A model generated the notes under the pieces. It saw only the letters and a list, made by a program, of their open reading frames with translations. It searched no databases and was not told the origin of the DNA. DNA of 64,000 nucleotides from Pseudomonadota bacterium (GTDB lineage Bacteria > Pseudomonadota > Alphaproteobacteria > Rhodospirillales > Magnetospirillaceae), in assembly GCA_021847015.1 (NCBI GenBank), contig JAJZVW010000006.1:62001-126000 (forward strand), given 5' to 3'. The position numbers and the translations under genes are program-made. This document shows positions 16,592 to 25,992 of the stretch, one piece after another. Each line of letters begins with the position of its first letter. Position 1 is the first letter of the stretch.

Positions 16592-17266
16592 TCAGATCGC
16601 CATCGCCGGCCCGCCAGGCAGGGCGGGCGGTGGCGCCGGCTTGTCCGGGGCGACCGGCGCGTCGGCCGGCCGCGGATCGGCGGTGACCTGCGGCCGGGGC
16701 GCCGCGACGGGCGGCGGCGCCTCGTCGCCGTATCCGGCGGCCGGCGCGGTCAGCGGCTCCGGTGCCGGGGCGATGACGAGACCCGGCGGGGGAGCGGGAA
16801 CGGGCTCCGGCGCGGGCGGGCCGGTAAACGTCCGGCCGGTGAAGCTCCGCTGAATCGGGTTCCGGGGGTAGCTTGGGGTGGTGACGGCCGGAAGGACGAT
16901 TTTCGGGACGGCGATCTTCGGCACGGCAATCGCGGTGACAACGCCGCCGGCGCCGCCGGCGCTGACCTTGGGACCGAAATTCAGCATGTCGATCACCGAC
17001 TGGTCGGCGATGCCGTCCACCGGCAGGCCGACATCGTGCTGGAAGGCGGCGACGGCCTTCCGGGTGGCGGGCGTGACCTCGCCGCTGGCGGGGCCGTCGT
17101 AATAGCGCCGCTGGGCAAGCTGCCGCTGGATTTCCGCGACGAAGATGCGGGCCAAACCGGGAGCGAAACGGTGGCCGGGATCGGCCCCGCCGTTCACCGA
17201 TTGCGCCTGGGCCGCCACGGCTATGAGCAGCGCGGCGGCCAACGCGATTGGGGCGGAAAGACGCAT
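16592..17266 (-). CDS. Exported peptidoglycan-binding-domain protein
   Basis: 224 residues with a cleavable signal peptide (MRLSAPIALAAALLIAVAAQA, cut after AQA). Residues about 35-95 form a PG_binding_1 domain (EIQRQLAQRRYYDGPASGEV, then TRKAVAAFQHDVGLPVDG). The rest is Pro/Ala-rich, low-complexity and probably extended. The domain binds cell-wall peptides in the periplasm, and no catalytic domain is visible, so it is likely a wall-associated accessory protein. It converges with rpoH, with a 10-bp gap. Confidence 0.75.
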   Translation of the reverse strand: MRLSAPIALAAALLIAVAAQAQSVNGGADPGHRFAPGLARIFVAEIQRQLAQRRYYDGPASGEVTPATRKAVAAFQHDVGLPVDGIADQSVIDMLNFGPKVSAGGAGGVVTAIAVPKIAVPKIVLPAVTTPSYPRNPIQRSFTGRTFTGPPAPEPVPAPPPGLVIAPAPEPLTAPAAGYGDEAPPPVAAPRPQVTADPRPADAPVAPDKPAPPPALPGGPAMAI

Positions 17267-17407
17267 GACCGGCTCCCCCCGGAGCGCCGCCCGCCACCCG
17301 AGCGGCCGGCCGGCACCCCCACGCTCTGCCGCCCCAAGGCGGGCGGCCAGCTTTTGTGACGCGCACCATACTACCCAAAAATTGCGGCAATGGGAAGGCG
17401 GCCGTTC

Positions 17408-17519
17408 GGGTGGTTCTCGTTGTGGGCTCTTTCGCCGTCATCCCGACTGGGCGCAAGCGGCCGGAGGGATCCTTCACCCGGAAACGCCGGAAAGATCTCT
17501 CCGCTGCGCTCGGGATGAC
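17408..17519. repeat. Palindromic repeat R4 with a left MITE-type terminus
   Basis: GGTTCTCGTTGTGG at 17412-17425 matches the left terminal repeat (GGTTCTCATTATGC) of the element at 60261-60404 at nearly every position, and the text that follows (CTCTTTCGCCGTCATCCC) tracks the same internal sequence. The palindromic core is 17437-17519, from GTCATCCCGACTGG to GCTCGGGATGAC. I see no matching right terminus, so this copy looks truncated on that side. It lies upstream of the peptidoglycan-binding gene. Confidence 0.6.
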
Positions 17520-17541
17520 AACGCAACCGAGCCGCGGCCGT

Positions 17542-17724
17542 TCAGCCTTTCAGCGCCACCGCCGCCACCGCGATGGCCACCAGCACCGCCGCCGCCGCCG
17601 CGCGCATCAGCCGGGCGCGGAGCGGAGCGGAATTGTCGTTGGCCGGCGGCGGGATGCGGCGGGGCGGCGCCACGGGGCCGCTTCCGTAGAGGGCTGGCCG
17701 GCGCCGTCCTCCGGGGTCAGCCAC
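17542..17724 (-). CDS. Small tail-anchored hypothetical protein overlapping gltA
   Basis: 60 codons from a GTG at 17724 that overlaps the end of gltA by 8 bp. The C-terminal third is a single hydrophobic helix ([20 protein letters not shown]), preceded by a Pro-rich segment with [13 protein letters not shown], a PANDN string of a kind I recall from many small alphaproteobacterial proteins. Overlap with gltA suggests translational coupling. No function can be offered, and in such GC-rich DNA the frame might be fortuitous. Confidence 0.4.
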   Translation of the reverse strand: MADPGGRRRPALYGSGPVAPPRRIPPPANDNSAPLRARLMRAAAAAVLVAIAVAAVALKG

Positions 17725-19039
17725 GCCGGTCCAGCGGCACGTAGTGACGCATCGGCTCGCCCACGTAGAGCTGACGCGGGCGGCCGATCTTCTGGTCGGG
17801 GTCGGTCAGCATCTCGTGCCACTGGGCGATCCAGCCCACGGTGCGGGCGAGGGCGAACAGGCTGGTGAACATCTGGGTGGGGATGCCCATGGCCTGGAAG
17901 ATGATCCCCGAATAGAAATCCACGTTGGGGAACAGTTTGCGCTCGATGAAATAATCGTCGTTGAGCGCGATGTGCTCCAGTTCCAGGGCGAGATCGAGCA
18001 GGGGGTCGTCCTTCATCCCCAGTTCGTCCAGCACCTCGTGGCAGGTGCGCTGCATGATCTTGGCGCGCGGATCGTAGTGCTTGTAGACCCGGTGGCCGAA
18101 GCCCATCAGGCGGAACGGGTCGTTCTTGTCCTTGGCGCGGCCGATGTATTCGGGGATGCGAGCCTTGGTGCCGATCTCGGTAAGCATCTGCAACACCGCC
18201 TCGTTGGCGCCGCCGTGGGCCGGGCCCCACAGGGAGGCGATGCCGGCGGAGATGCAGGCGAAGGGATTGGCCCCGGACGAGCCCGCCAGCCGCACCGTCG
18301 AGGTGGAGGCGTTCTGCTCATGGTCGGCATGCAGGATGAGGATGCGGTCCATCGCCCGCGCCAGCACCGGGTTGACCTTGTACTCCTCGCACGGGGTGGC
18401 GAACATCAGGTGGAGGAAGTTTTCCGAGTAGCTCAGGGCGTTGCGCGGATACATGAACGGCTGGCCGAGGGAGTACTTGTAGGCCCAGCTCACCACCGTC
18501 GGCATCTTGGCGATCAGCCGGTAGCCGGCGATCATCCGCTGGTGCGGATCGTGGATGTTGGTGGAATCGTGGTAGAAGGCCGCCATCGCGCCCACCACCC
18601 CGCACATCACCGCCATCGGATGGGCGTCGCGGCGGAAGCCGCGGAAGAAGAAGTTGATCTGCTCGTTGAGCATGGAATGACGGGTGATGTCGCCGACGAA
18701 CTTCGTCTTCTGGACCGCCGTGGGCAACTCGCCCTTGAGGATCAGGTAGGCGACTTCGAGGAAATCCGAATGTTCGGCCAGTTCCTCGATGGGATAGCCC
18801 CGGTGGAGGAGGATCCCGTTGTCGCCGTCGATGTAGGTGATGGCCGATTTGCAGGAGCCGGTCGAGGTATAGCCGGGATCATAGGTGAAGATCCCGAGGT
18901 CGTTGTAGAGCGGACGGATGTCCATGACCTTCGGTCCCACGGTTCCCGGCAGCAGCGGCAATTCCAGCGTTCTGCCGTTGCTGTTGTCGATCAGGGTGAC
19001 GGTTTCCCGCGGCGTCTTGGTCTCGGCTTTGGTGGTCAT
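17717..19039 (-). CDS. gltA: Citrate synthase
   Basis: 440 residues, type II (hexameric, Gram-negative) length. The start at 19039 follows a GAGGTGA ribosome binding site; an ATG-type start 18 bases earlier would place that site inside the gene. Active-site motifs: [12 protein letters not shown] (His), [12 protein letters not shown] and [15 protein letters not shown] (catalytic His and Arg). It condenses oxaloacetate and acetyl-CoA to citrate at the entry of the TCA cycle. It follows gltX on the same strand with 158 bp between, which contain a MITE-like element. Confidence 0.97.
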   Translation of the reverse strand: MTTKAETKTPRETVTLIDNSNGRTLELPLLPGTVGPKVMDIRPLYNDLGIFTYDPGYTSTGSCKSAITYIDGDNGILLHRGYPIEELAEHSDFLEVAYLILKGELPTAVQKTKFVGDITRHSMLNEQINFFFRGFRRDAHPMAVMCGVVGAMAAFYHDSTNIHDPHQRMIAGYRLIAKMPTVVSWAYKYSLGQPFMYPRNALSYSENFLHLMFATPCEEYKVNPVLARAMDRILILHADHEQNASTSTVRLAGSSGANPFACISAGIASLWGPAHGGANEAVLQMLTEIGTKARIPEYIGRAKDKNDPFRLMGFGHRVYKHYDPRAKIMQRTCHEVLDELGMKDDPLLDLALELEHIALNDDYFIERKLFPNVDFYSGIIFQAMGIPTQMFTSLFALARTVGWIAQWHEMLTDPDQKIGRPRQLYVGEPMRHYVPLDRRG

Positions 19040-19087
19040 GTCGGTCACCTCATCCACGATGATTTGCCAAAAGGCACCGGCGTCGGC

Positions 19088-19176
19088 CAGCGATCCTCGT
19101 TATGCCCCGTTGACGATGTCATCCCGAGCCTTTCGGCTCGGGATGACAACCACAAACACATTCATGAGAACCGGTG
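19088..19176. repeat. Short MITE-like copy between gltX and gltA
   Basis: The left end CAGCGATCCTCGTTATGC (19088-19105) matches 15 of 18 bases of the perfect terminal repeat at 60261. The right end (CATGAGAACCGGTG, to 19176) is the inverted counterpart. The core is a perfect 13-bp hairpin, GTCATCCCGAGCC-TTTC-GGCTCGGGATGAC (19118-19147). The 9 bases outside each end, GGCGTCGGC and GCCATCGGC, agree at 7 of 9 positions, which fits a decayed target duplication. Size is 89 bp. Confidence 0.6.
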
Positions 19177-19196
19177 GCCATCGGCCAACGGTTCTC
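19166..19196 (-). terminator. Hairpin just after gltX
   Basis: Read on the minus strand, the sequence 2 bases past the gltX stop folds as GAGAACCG-T-TGGCC, loop GAT, GGCCA-C-CGGTTCTC: a 13-bp stem with one mismatch, followed by ATGAATGTGTTTG. It overlaps the right terminus of the MITE-like copy, so the terminator seems to have been built partly from the inserted element. Function as a terminator is inferred; the T-run is poor. Confidence 0.5.
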
Positions 19197-19197
19197 G

Positions 19198-20619
19198 TCA
19201 CTCCGCCAGCCCGCGACTCCCCCGTCCCCCCGCGTCGTCGATACGGCCCAGGCTTTCGTCCCGTCCCAAAATCTCCATGACCTCGAAGACCGGCGGCGAC
19301 ACCGAAGCGCCGGTGAGCGCGGCCCGCACCGGCTGCGCGACCTTGCCCAGCTTGAGGTTCCGCTCTTCGGCGAAGCGCCGGGCGGAATCCTCCAGCGCGT
19401 CCTTGGTCCATGACGCGACCGATCCCAGAACGGCGCGGAAGGCGGCGAGATCGCCGGCGCCCTCCTCCAGCAATTTGGCCGCCCTGTCGTCCATCGCCAG
19501 AGGCCGGGCGCGGACGAGGAACAAGGCGGAATCCGCCAGTTCGGCCAGGGTCTTGGCCCGCTCCTTGAGGCCGGTCATGGCGGCCCGCAGCCGGCGTTCG
19601 CCCTCGGCGTCCACCGCATGGCCCAGGCGCGCTTCCACGAGCGGCTGCACCAGGGCGGTCAGGCGCCCGTCGTCAGCCTGGCGCAGGTAATGGGCGTTCA
19701 GCGCGGCGAGCTTGGTGAAATCGAAGCGCGCCGGCGAGCGGCCGACGCTGTCCAGATTGAACCACTCCACGGCCTGCTCGGTGGATATGATCTCGTCGTC
19801 TCCGTGGCTCCAGCCCAGGCGCAGAAGATAATTGCGCATGGCCTCGGGCAGATAGCCCATGTCGCGGTAGGCTTCCGCCCCCAGGGCGCCGTGCCGCTTC
19901 GACAATTTGGCGCCGTCGGGGCCGTGGATCAGCGGGATATGGGCGAATTGGGGGACGTCCCAGCCGCAGGCCCGGTAGAGCTGGAACTGGCGGAAGGCGT
20001 TGGTCAGGTGGTCGTCGCCGCGGATGACGTGGGTGATGCCCATGTCGTGGTCGTCCACCACCACCGACAGCATGTAGGTGGGCGTGCCGTCGGCGCGAAG
20101 CAATATCATGTCGTCGAGCTGGCCGTTCGAGACCCGCACCTCGCCCTGGACCAGGTCGGCGATGACGGTCTCGCCGTCCTGCGGGGCCTTCAGACGGATC
20201 ACCGGCGGCACGCCGGCCGGCGCCTCGGCCGGGTCGCGGTCGCGCCAGATCCCCGGATAGCGCATGGGCAGGCCCTTGGCCCGCTGCTCCTCGCGGATGG
20301 CGGCCAGCTCCTCTTGCGAGCAGTAGCAGCGGTAGGCCGTGCCCTCGTCCAGCAGGCGCCGGGCCACCTCGGCGTGGCGGGCGGCGCGGGCGAACTGGAA
20401 GACCGGCTCGCCGTCCCAGTCGAGACCCAGCCATTTGAGTCCGTCGAAGATCTTGTCCACCGCGTCGGCGGTCGAGCGGGCGCGGTCGGTGTCCTCGATG
20501 CGCAGGCGGAAAACGCCCCCGTGGTGGCGGGCGAACAGCCAGTTGAACAGCGCCGTGCGGGCACCGCCGATATGGAGGTAACCGGTGGGCGAGGGGGCAA
20601 AGCGGGTGACAACCGTCAT
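19198..20619 (-). CDS. gltX: Glutamyl-tRNA synthetase
   Basis: 473 residues from the ATG at 20619 ([20 protein letters not shown]), which places the class I HIGH signature (LHIG, residues 15-18) in its usual position; the open frame upstream of this ATG is not coding. The KMSKS-type loop AKLSKRHGA lies near residue 240. It charges tRNA-Glu with glutamate in the cytoplasm. Many alphaproteobacteria have two GltX proteins, one of them charging tRNA-Gln for later amidation; which type this is cannot be decided here. Divergent from comEC. Confidence 0.96.
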   Translation of the reverse strand: MTVVTRFAPSPTGYLHIGGARTALFNWLFARHHGGVFRLRIEDTDRARSTADAVDKIFDGLKWLGLDWDGEPVFQFARAARHAEVARRLLDEGTAYRCYCSQEELAAIREEQRAKGLPMRYPGIWRDRDPAEAPAGVPPVIRLKAPQDGETVIADLVQGEVRVSNGQLDDMILLRADGTPTYMLSVVVDDHDMGITHVIRGDDHLTNAFRQFQLYRACGWDVPQFAHIPLIHGPDGAKLSKRHGALGAEAYRDMGYLPEAMRNYLLRLGWSHGDDEIISTEQAVEWFNLDSVGRSPARFDFTKLAALNAHYLRQADDGRLTALVQPLVEARLGHAVDAEGERRLRAAMTGLKERAKTLAELADSALFLVRARPLAMDDRAAKLLEEGAGDLAAFRAVLGSVASWTKDALEDSARRFAEERNLKLGKVAQPVRAALTGASVSPPVFEVMEILGRDESLGRIDDAGGRGSRGLAE

Positions 20620-20748
20620 GAATGTCCTGGCCTGGCGATCATTTTCGAGTTTTGGTGAACGGGGGCCGCACGGGATGCGCGGGCGGGACGGCCCGGACCC
20701 GGCGGCTATCTGTGTAAAACTGGCCTTCTGTAGCATATTCTGCCGGCC

Positions 20749-22989
20749 GTGACAGCCCGCTGTTCGGGATGGATGCCATCGGAGCCGCCCAACGGGATGG
20801 GGACGGACCTGTACGTAAGGCTTGGGGAAACGGCCGGAACCCTGCGGCAGGCTGCCCACCGGCGGCTGGTGGCGGAACGCGACCGCTGGCCGTTGTGGCT
20901 GCCCGTCGCCGTCGGCGCGGGCATCGCCGTCTACTTCGCGTTGCCGGCCGAACCGCCGTCCTGGACGGGGGCGGTTGTCTTCGCCGCCGCCCTTGGTCTC
21001 GCTCTGGCCGGGCGGCGCACCCCGCTGCTGGTGCCGGCGATGGCTGTCGGCCTGGCCGCGCTGGGGTTCGCGGCGGCGTCCTGGCGCACCGCCGAGGTGG
21101 CGGCCCCGGTGCTGCAACGGCCGTCGGGGGCGGTAAATCTCGCCGGCACCGTCGCCCAGGTGGAGCCGCGGCCCGCGGGCGGACGGCGGGTGACTCTGGA
21201 CGATGTGCGCTTCGACGACGGCGCCCTGGACGGTCCGGCGCCGACCCGCGTGCGGCTGACGTTCAAACCGGCGCTGCCGGCGGTCGAGGTCGGGCAGCGC
21301 ATCCGCGTCCGCGCTTTGCTGGTGCCGCCGGCGCGGCCGGTGGCGCCGGGGAGCTACGACTTCGCCCGCAAGGCCTGGTTCATGGGACTGGGGGCCACCG
21401 GAACCGCCCTCGGCGGCGTGGAGATGCTGACCGACGGCCCGCCGCCGACGGCGGTGGAACGCGTCCGGCTGGTCCTCAACGGCCTGCGGCAGAGGATCAC
21501 CGCCCGCATCCAGGCGGTCCTGCCCGGCTGGGAGGGCGGCGTGGCCGCCGCCATCGTCACCGGGCAAACGGCGGGCATCCCGGAGAAGGTCCTGGCCGAT
21601 TTCCGCAATTCGGGCCTGGCGCACATCCTGGTCATCGCCGGGCTGCACATGGGCATGGTGGCGGGGTTGGTGTTCTTCGCGGTGCGGGGCGGGCTGGCGC
21701 TGGTCCCGCCCATCGCGCTGCGCTGGCCGATCAAGAAATGGGCGGCGGCGGCCGCCCTTGCGGTGATCGGCTTCTACGCGGTCCTGGCCGGCATGCCGGT
21801 GCCGGCCACCCGCGCCTTCCTGATGGCCGCCCTCGTCCTGGTGGCGGTGCTGTTCGACCGCCCGGTGCTCACCATGCGTCTGTGGGCGCTGGCGGCGGCG
21901 GCGGTGCTGCTGGCCGAGCCCGAACAGCTGGCCGGGCCCAGCTTCCAGATGTCCTTCGCGGCCGTCGCCACCCTGGTCGCCACCTACGAGGCCGCCGGCC
22001 CCTGGCTTGCGGGGCTGCGCGGGCGGTATCCCGGCCGGCTGGCGGGAATCGCCCATCGCGTGGGGCGGATGGCGCTGACCAGCGTGGCGGCGGGAGCGGC
22101 GACCACCGTCTACGGCCTCTATCATTTCAACCGCATCGCCCTGTGGCAGGTGGCCGCCAACCTGCTGGCGGTGCCGCTGACGGGGACGGCGGTGATGCCC
22201 TTCGCCATCGCCTCGCTGGCGCTGATGCCGTTCGGGGCCGAGGCGTGGGCCCTGGTTCCCATGGGCTGGGGCATCCGTGCCGTGGGCTGGGTCGCCGCCT
22301 GGGTCTCGTCCTGGCCCAGCGCCGTGCTGGCGGCGCCGGTGCTGCCGGCCTGGGGGTTGGCGCTGTTCTCCCTGGGCGGGCTGTGGCTATGCCTGTGGCG
22401 GGGACGCTGGCGGCTGTGGGGCCTGCCCGCGATGGCGCTGGGCCTGGCCGGCATGGCGCTGGACCGGCCGCCCGACCTGCTGGTGGACGGGCGCGGCCAG
22501 AGCTTCGCGGTGCGCATGGCCGACGGTTCGCTGCTGATCTCCAAGGGCGGGCGCATCCAGCGCGATACCTGGGGCCGGCGGGCGGGGCCGGTGTCGGCGG
22601 AATGGTGGCCGAAGCAGGGGCGCAGCGGCGACGGACGGCTGTCCTGCGATTCCCAGGGCTGCCTTTACCGTCTTGGCGGAAGGGAAGTGGCGCTGGTGTT
22701 CGACGAGTCGGGTCTCGACGCCGCCTGCGCCGGTCCGGCCGTGGTGGTCAGCGCCGTGCCCATCCGCGGCGCCTGCCGGGGGGCCGGAACGGTGATCGAC
22801 CGCTTCGACCTGTGGCGCCGGGGCGCCCACGCGCTGTGGCTGGAGACGGACGGGCGGGTGCGGGTGGAAAGCGCCGCCGATTCCCAGGGCGACCGGCCGT
22901 GGAGCTTCCATCCCCGGCGGCGGACCCGCCGGCCCGGGACGGCCGCGGCTAGTGCACCGACACATTCGGAAGGTGCACCGACCTTCTGA
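20749..22989 (+). CDS. comEC: ComEC/Rec2-family DNA uptake channel protein
   Basis: 746 residues. The N-terminal DUF4131 region has two or three helices ([17 protein letters not shown]) and a soluble OB-like part. The Competence domain (about 270-560) contains [32 protein letters not shown], then a long run of helices. The C-terminal region (about 580-740) follows the position of the metallo-beta-lactamase-like domain but lacks HxHxDH, as is common in this class. The family forms the inner-membrane channel for single-stranded DNA in transformation. The last codons ([12 protein letters not shown]) and the stop fall inside a long hairpin repeat (22952-23003), so the original C-terminus may have been replaced by it. 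The start could also be the ATG at 20797. Confidence 0.9.
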   Translation: MTARCSGWMPSEPPNGMGTDLYVRLGETAGTLRQAAHRRLVAERDRWPLWLPVAVGAGIAVYFALPAEPPSWTGAVVFAAALGLALAGRRTPLLVPAMAVGLAALGFAAASWRTAEVAAPVLQRPSGAVNLAGTVAQVEPRPAGGRRVTLDDVRFDDGALDGPAPTRVRLTFKPALPAVEVGQRIRVRALLVPPARPVAPGSYDFARKAWFMGLGATGTALGGVEMLTDGPPPTAVERVRLVLNGLRQRITARIQAVLPGWEGGVAAAIVTGQTAGIPEKVLADFRNSGLAHILVIAGLHMGMVAGLVFFAVRGGLALVPPIALRWPIKKWAAAAALAVIGFYAVLAGMPVPATRAFLMAALVLVAVLFDRPVLTMRLWALAAAAVLLAEPEQLAGPSFQMSFAAVATLVATYEAAGPWLAGLRGRYPGRLAGIAHRVGRMALTSVAAGAATTVYGLYHFNRIALWQVAANLLAVPLTGTAVMPFAIASLALMPFGAEAWALVPMGWGIRAVGWVAAWVSSWPSAVLAAPVLPAWGLALFSLGGLWLCLWRGRWRLWGLPAMALGLAGMALDRPPDLLVDGRGQSFAVRMADGSLLISKGGRIQRDTWGRRAGPVSAEWWPKQGRSGDGRLSCDSQGCLYRLGGREVALVFDESGLDAACAGPAVVVSAVPIRGACRGAGTVIDRFDLWRRGAHALWLETDGRVRVESAADSQGDRPWSFHPRRRTRRPGTAAASAPTHSEGAPTF

Positions 22990-23003
22990 ATGTGTCGGTG
23001 CAC
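22952..23003. repeat. 52-bp near-perfect palindrome containing the comEC stop
   Basis: Arms GTGCACCGACACATTC (22952-22967) and GAATGTGTCGGTGCAC (22988-23003) are exact inverse complements. The inner bases continue as GGAAGGT-GCACCG-ACCTTCT, giving a stem of about 23 bp with one mismatch and a 6-base loop. The stop codon of comEC (22987-22989) lies within it. It could end transcription of comEC and of the convergent dadA, but no T-run follows on either strand. Confidence 0.85.
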
Positions 23004-23030
23004 AATTCATTGATTTTGTGGGCCGATTCA

Positions 23031-23068
23031 CCTGACAAAAGGTTCAAGGTCATGAACCTTTTGTCGGG
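23031..23068. terminator. Second hairpin between comEC and dadA
   Basis: GACAAAAGGTTCA (23034-23046) and TGAACCTTTTGTC (23053-23065) pair perfectly over 13 bp around a 6-base loop (AGGTCA), and the stem extends to 16 bp with a G-T pair at 23033/23066. The arms carry AAAA and TTTT, so transcripts from both directions have short U tracts. Together with the preceding palindrome it separates convergent comEC and dadA. A bidirectional terminator is the simplest reading. Confidence 0.6.
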
Positions 23069-23077
23069 ATCGGACCA

Positions 23078-24331
23078 CTAGAACCGGTCCAGACCCAGGC
23101 CGATGATGTCGATCTCGGGCTTCCGACCCGACAGCAGATCGGCGATCACCCGGCCCGAGCCGCAGGCCATGGTCCAGCCCAGCGTGCCGTGGCCGGTGTT
23201 CAGCCACAGGTTCTCGTACGGTGTGGCGCCCAGCAGCGGCACGCTGTCGGGGGTGACCGCGCGCAGGCCGGTCCAGGGCTGGGGGGTATCGTAGTCGCCG
23301 CCATCCGGGAACAGGCTGCGCGCGCGCTCCAGCAGCAGGCGCCAGCGCCGGTCGTTGAGGTCTGTGTCCCAGCCGGCGGTTTCCGCCGTGCCGGCGATGC
23401 GCAGGCGTTCGCCCAGGCGGGAATAGACCGTCTTGAACTCGTCGTCCGTGATCGAGACCTTGGGGGCGCCGCCGTGCCCCGCCACCGGCACGGTCACGGA
23501 ATAGCCCTTGGCGGGGATGATGGGCAGGCGCAGGCCGAGCGGACGGGCGAGCAGGGGGCTGTAGCTGCCCAGCGCCAGCACCACCCCGTCGGCGGCGAGC
23601 CGGCCGTGGTCGGTGACCACGCCGGTTACGCGCTTGCCCGAATGCTCCAGGGCGCGCACGGTGACGCCGGTGCGGAACGTCACGCCCTGTCCAGCCGCCA
23701 AATCCGCCAGGCGGCTGGTGAACAGATAGGCGTCGCCGCTTTCGTCGCCGGGGGTGTGGATGCCGCCGGCCAGCTCGGGCGCGACATGGGCCAGGGCCGG
23801 CTCGATGGCGACGCATTCGGCCGGGGTCTTGTCCAGCCGGGGCAGCCCGAAGCGGCCCATCAGGCCGGCGGCGGCGCGGGCATGGGCAAACTCGGCCGGG
23901 TCGCGGTAGATGTGGAGGATGCCGTCGGTGCGCTGCTCGTAATCCAGCCCGGTTTCGGCCCGCAATTCCTGCAAGCACTGACGGGAGTACAGCGCGACGC
24001 GGATCGTGCGCTCGGTGTTGACCTCGGCGCGGGACGCCGTGCAATTGGCCAGGAAACGCACGCCCCAGGCCCACAGGCGCGGGTCCCAGCGGGTCCAGCG
24101 GAACACCAGCGGCGCGTCGTCGCGCCCCAGCCACCGCAGCATCTTGCCCAGCACCGCCGGATTGGCCCACGGCTCGGCATGGCAGGGGGAAACCTGCCCG
24201 CCATTGGCGAAGCTGGTCTCCAGCCCGGGCCCTTCGCGGCGTTCGGCCACCACCACCTCGTGGCCGGCGCGGGCGAGATACCAGGCGGTGGCCGTTCCCA
24301 CCACCCCGGCGCCGAGAACCACAACCTTCAC
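23078..24331 (-). CDS. dadA: D-amino acid dehydrogenase small subunit
   Basis: 417 residues. The start is GTG at 24331, preceded by AGGAGGATGAT, a strong ribosome binding site. The FAD fold opens the protein (MKVVVLGAGVVGTATAWYLA), and GQVSPCHAEPWANPAVL (near 46) and the end PLLGATPYENLWLNTGHGTLGWTMACGSG (shown here in part: NTGHGTLGWTMACGSGR) are typical DadA stretches. It oxidises D-amino acids such as D-alanine to 2-oxo acids at the membrane, passing electrons to the quinone pool. No alanine racemase dadX lies next to it. Divergent from the NAD(P)HX repair gene. Confidence 0.93.
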   Translation of the reverse strand: MKVVVLGAGVVGTATAWYLARAGHEVVVAERREGPGLETSFANGGQVSPCHAEPWANPAVLGKMLRWLGRDDAPLVFRWTRWDPRLWAWGVRFLANCTASRAEVNTERTIRVALYSRQCLQELRAETGLDYEQRTDGILHIYRDPAEFAHARAAAGLMGRFGLPRLDKTPAECVAIEPALAHVAPELAGGIHTPGDESGDAYLFTSRLADLAAGQGVTFRTGVTVRALEHSGKRVTGVVTDHGRLAADGVVLALGSYSPLLARPLGLRLPIIPAKGYSVTVPVAGHGGAPKVSITDDEFKTVYSRLGERLRIAGTAETAGWDTDLNDRRWRLLLERARSLFPDGGDYDTPQPWTGLRAVTPDSVPLLGATPYENLWLNTGHGTLGWTMACGSGRVIADLLSGRKPEIDIIGLGLDRF

Positions 24332-24436
24332 ATCATCCTCCTGCCCTGCATGGCTCCGTCCTAGCGCAACGGGCCGAAAGCGGCAATCCCTCCGGAGTAA
24401 GGGCTGGGTTGCATTCGCCCAGCGCGGGGGTAGGCT

Positions 24437-25936
24437 GTGAAAAAAATGGGGGCCTCGATGAGTGCCGGAATCCTGCTGTCGGTCTCACAGATGTATCGCG
24501 CCGATGCCCTGGCCATGGCGGCGGGGGTGGCCGGGGAGCGGCTGATGGCGGCGGCGGGGTGGGCGGTCGCGCGCGAGGTCCGCCGCCGGTTCCTCCCCTG
24601 CCGGGTGGCGGTGCTGTGCGGCCCCGGCAACAACGGCGGCGACGGGTTCGTCGCCGCGCGGCACCTCGCCCGCGCCGGCTACGCGGTGCGGCTGGGCCTG
24701 CTGGGCGAGATCGGAGGATTGAAAGGGGATGCGGCGGCCATGGCCGCCCGCTGGCGGGGCCGGGTCGAACCCCTGGCTCCGTCCGTGCTGGACCGGGCCG
24801 ACATGGTGGTGGACGCGCTGTTCGGGGCCGGGCTCGCCCGCCCGCTGGAGGGTGCCGCCGCCGCGCTGATGGCCGAGATTGCGGGGCGTGGCCTGCCGGT
24901 GGTGGCGGTGGACGTGCCTTCCGGCGTTGACGGCGACACCGGCCGCGTGCTGGGCGCCGCGCCCGATGCGGTCGCCACGGTGACGTTCTTCCGCAAGAAG
25001 CCGGGCCATTTGCTGCTGCCCGGCCGGCGCAAGTGCGGTGCGGTGGTGGTGGCCGACATCGGCATTCCCCCCGCGGTGCTGGACTCCATCCGCCCCCAGA
25101 CCTGGGAGAACGGCCGCGACCTGTGGCAAGGGGATTTCCCCTGGCCCGGTTCCGAGACCCACAAATACGCCCGCGGCCATGCGCTGGTGGTGGGCGGGGC
25201 CGAGATGACCGGCGCCGCCCGCCTCGCCGCGCTGGCGGCCAGGCGGATGGGGGCGGGGCTGGTGAGTGTGGCGGCGCCCGACGGCGCGCTCGCCGTCTAC
25301 CGGGCCGGCGAGCCGGGCACCATCGTCGGTTCCCTGGCCGAGTACGGCGGGATGCTGGCGGATTCGCGCAAGAACGCCGTGCTGATCGGCCCGGGGGCCG
25401 GCGCGGACGAGGATACGCGTGGCCGCGTCGAGGCGGCGCTGTCGGCGGGCAAGGCGTGCGTGCTCGACGCCGACGCCCTGACCGCCTTCGCCGGCCAGCC
25501 CGACCGCCTGTTCACCGCCTTGACGCCCCTAGCGCTGCTCACGCCCCATGACGGCGAGTTCGGGCGGCTGTTCGGCGACGTGGCTGGCAGCCGGCTGGAG
25601 CGGGCGCGGGAAGGGGCGCGGCGCTCCGGCGCGGTGGTTCTGCTCAAGGGCGCCGATACGGTCGTCGCCCACCCCGACGGCCGCTCCGCCGTCAACGCCG
25701 ACGCGCCGCCCTGGCTGGCCACCGCCGGGGCGGGGGATGTGCTGGCCGGCATGGCGGTGGGGCTTTTGGCCCAGGGGATGGAGACCTTCGCCGCCGCCTG
25801 CGCCGCCGCCTGGGTCCACGGGGCGGCGGCCGGCCGCGCCGGGCCGGGCCTGATCGCCGAGGATCTGGCCGATTCCCTGCCGCCGGTACTGGCGGCGCTC
25901 CATCGTAACTCCTCCCTCCTTTCGCACGCTTGTTGA
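24437..25936 (+). CDS. nnr: Bifunctional NAD(P)HX epimerase / ADP-dependent dehydratase
   Basis: About 499 residues. The N-terminal YjeF_N epimerase domain (residues 10-215) contains LCGPGNNGGDGFVAARHLAR and VDVPSGVDGDTG; the C-terminal ribokinase-like dehydratase domain (230-490) contains HKYARGHALVVGG, TPHDGEFGRLFG and the anion-hole motif ATAGAGDVLAGMAVGLLAQG. The enzyme repairs hydrated, inactive NADH and NADPH. The frame begins at GTG 24437; ATGs at 24446 and 24458 are alternatives, and the latter has GGGGG 5 bases before it. The first residues are not conserved enough to decide. Confidence 0.93.
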   Translation: MKKMGASMSAGILLSVSQMYRADALAMAAGVAGERLMAAAGWAVAREVRRRFLPCRVAVLCGPGNNGGDGFVAARHLARAGYAVRLGLLGEIGGLKGDAAAMAARWRGRVEPLAPSVLDRADMVVDALFGAGLARPLEGAAAALMAEIAGRGLPVVAVDVPSGVDGDTGRVLGAAPDAVATVTFFRKKPGHLLLPGRRKCGAVVVADIGIPPAVLDSIRPQTWENGRDLWQGDFPWPGSETHKYARGHALVVGGAEMTGAARLAALAARRMGAGLVSVAAPDGALAVYRAGEPGTIVGSLAEYGGMLADSRKNAVLIGPGAGADEDTRGRVEAALSAGKACVLDADALTAFAGQPDRLFTALTPLALLTPHDGEFGRLFGDVAGSRLERAREGARRSGAVVLLKGADTVVAHPDGRSAVNADAPPWLATAGAGDVLAGMAVGLLAQGMETFAAACAAAWVHGAAAGRAGPGLIAEDLADSLPPVLAALHRNSSLLSHAC

Positions 25937-25992
25937 CCGGGCGGCCGCCCGGCCATGATCGCCGTGGTACCGGATGGAGGCGGAGGCCGGGC

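Noticed and set aside
20620-22125. Upstream extension of the glutamyl-tRNA synthetase frame by about 500 codons
   Set aside because: The extension is antisense to comEC, and the synthetase has its normal N-terminus at 20619.
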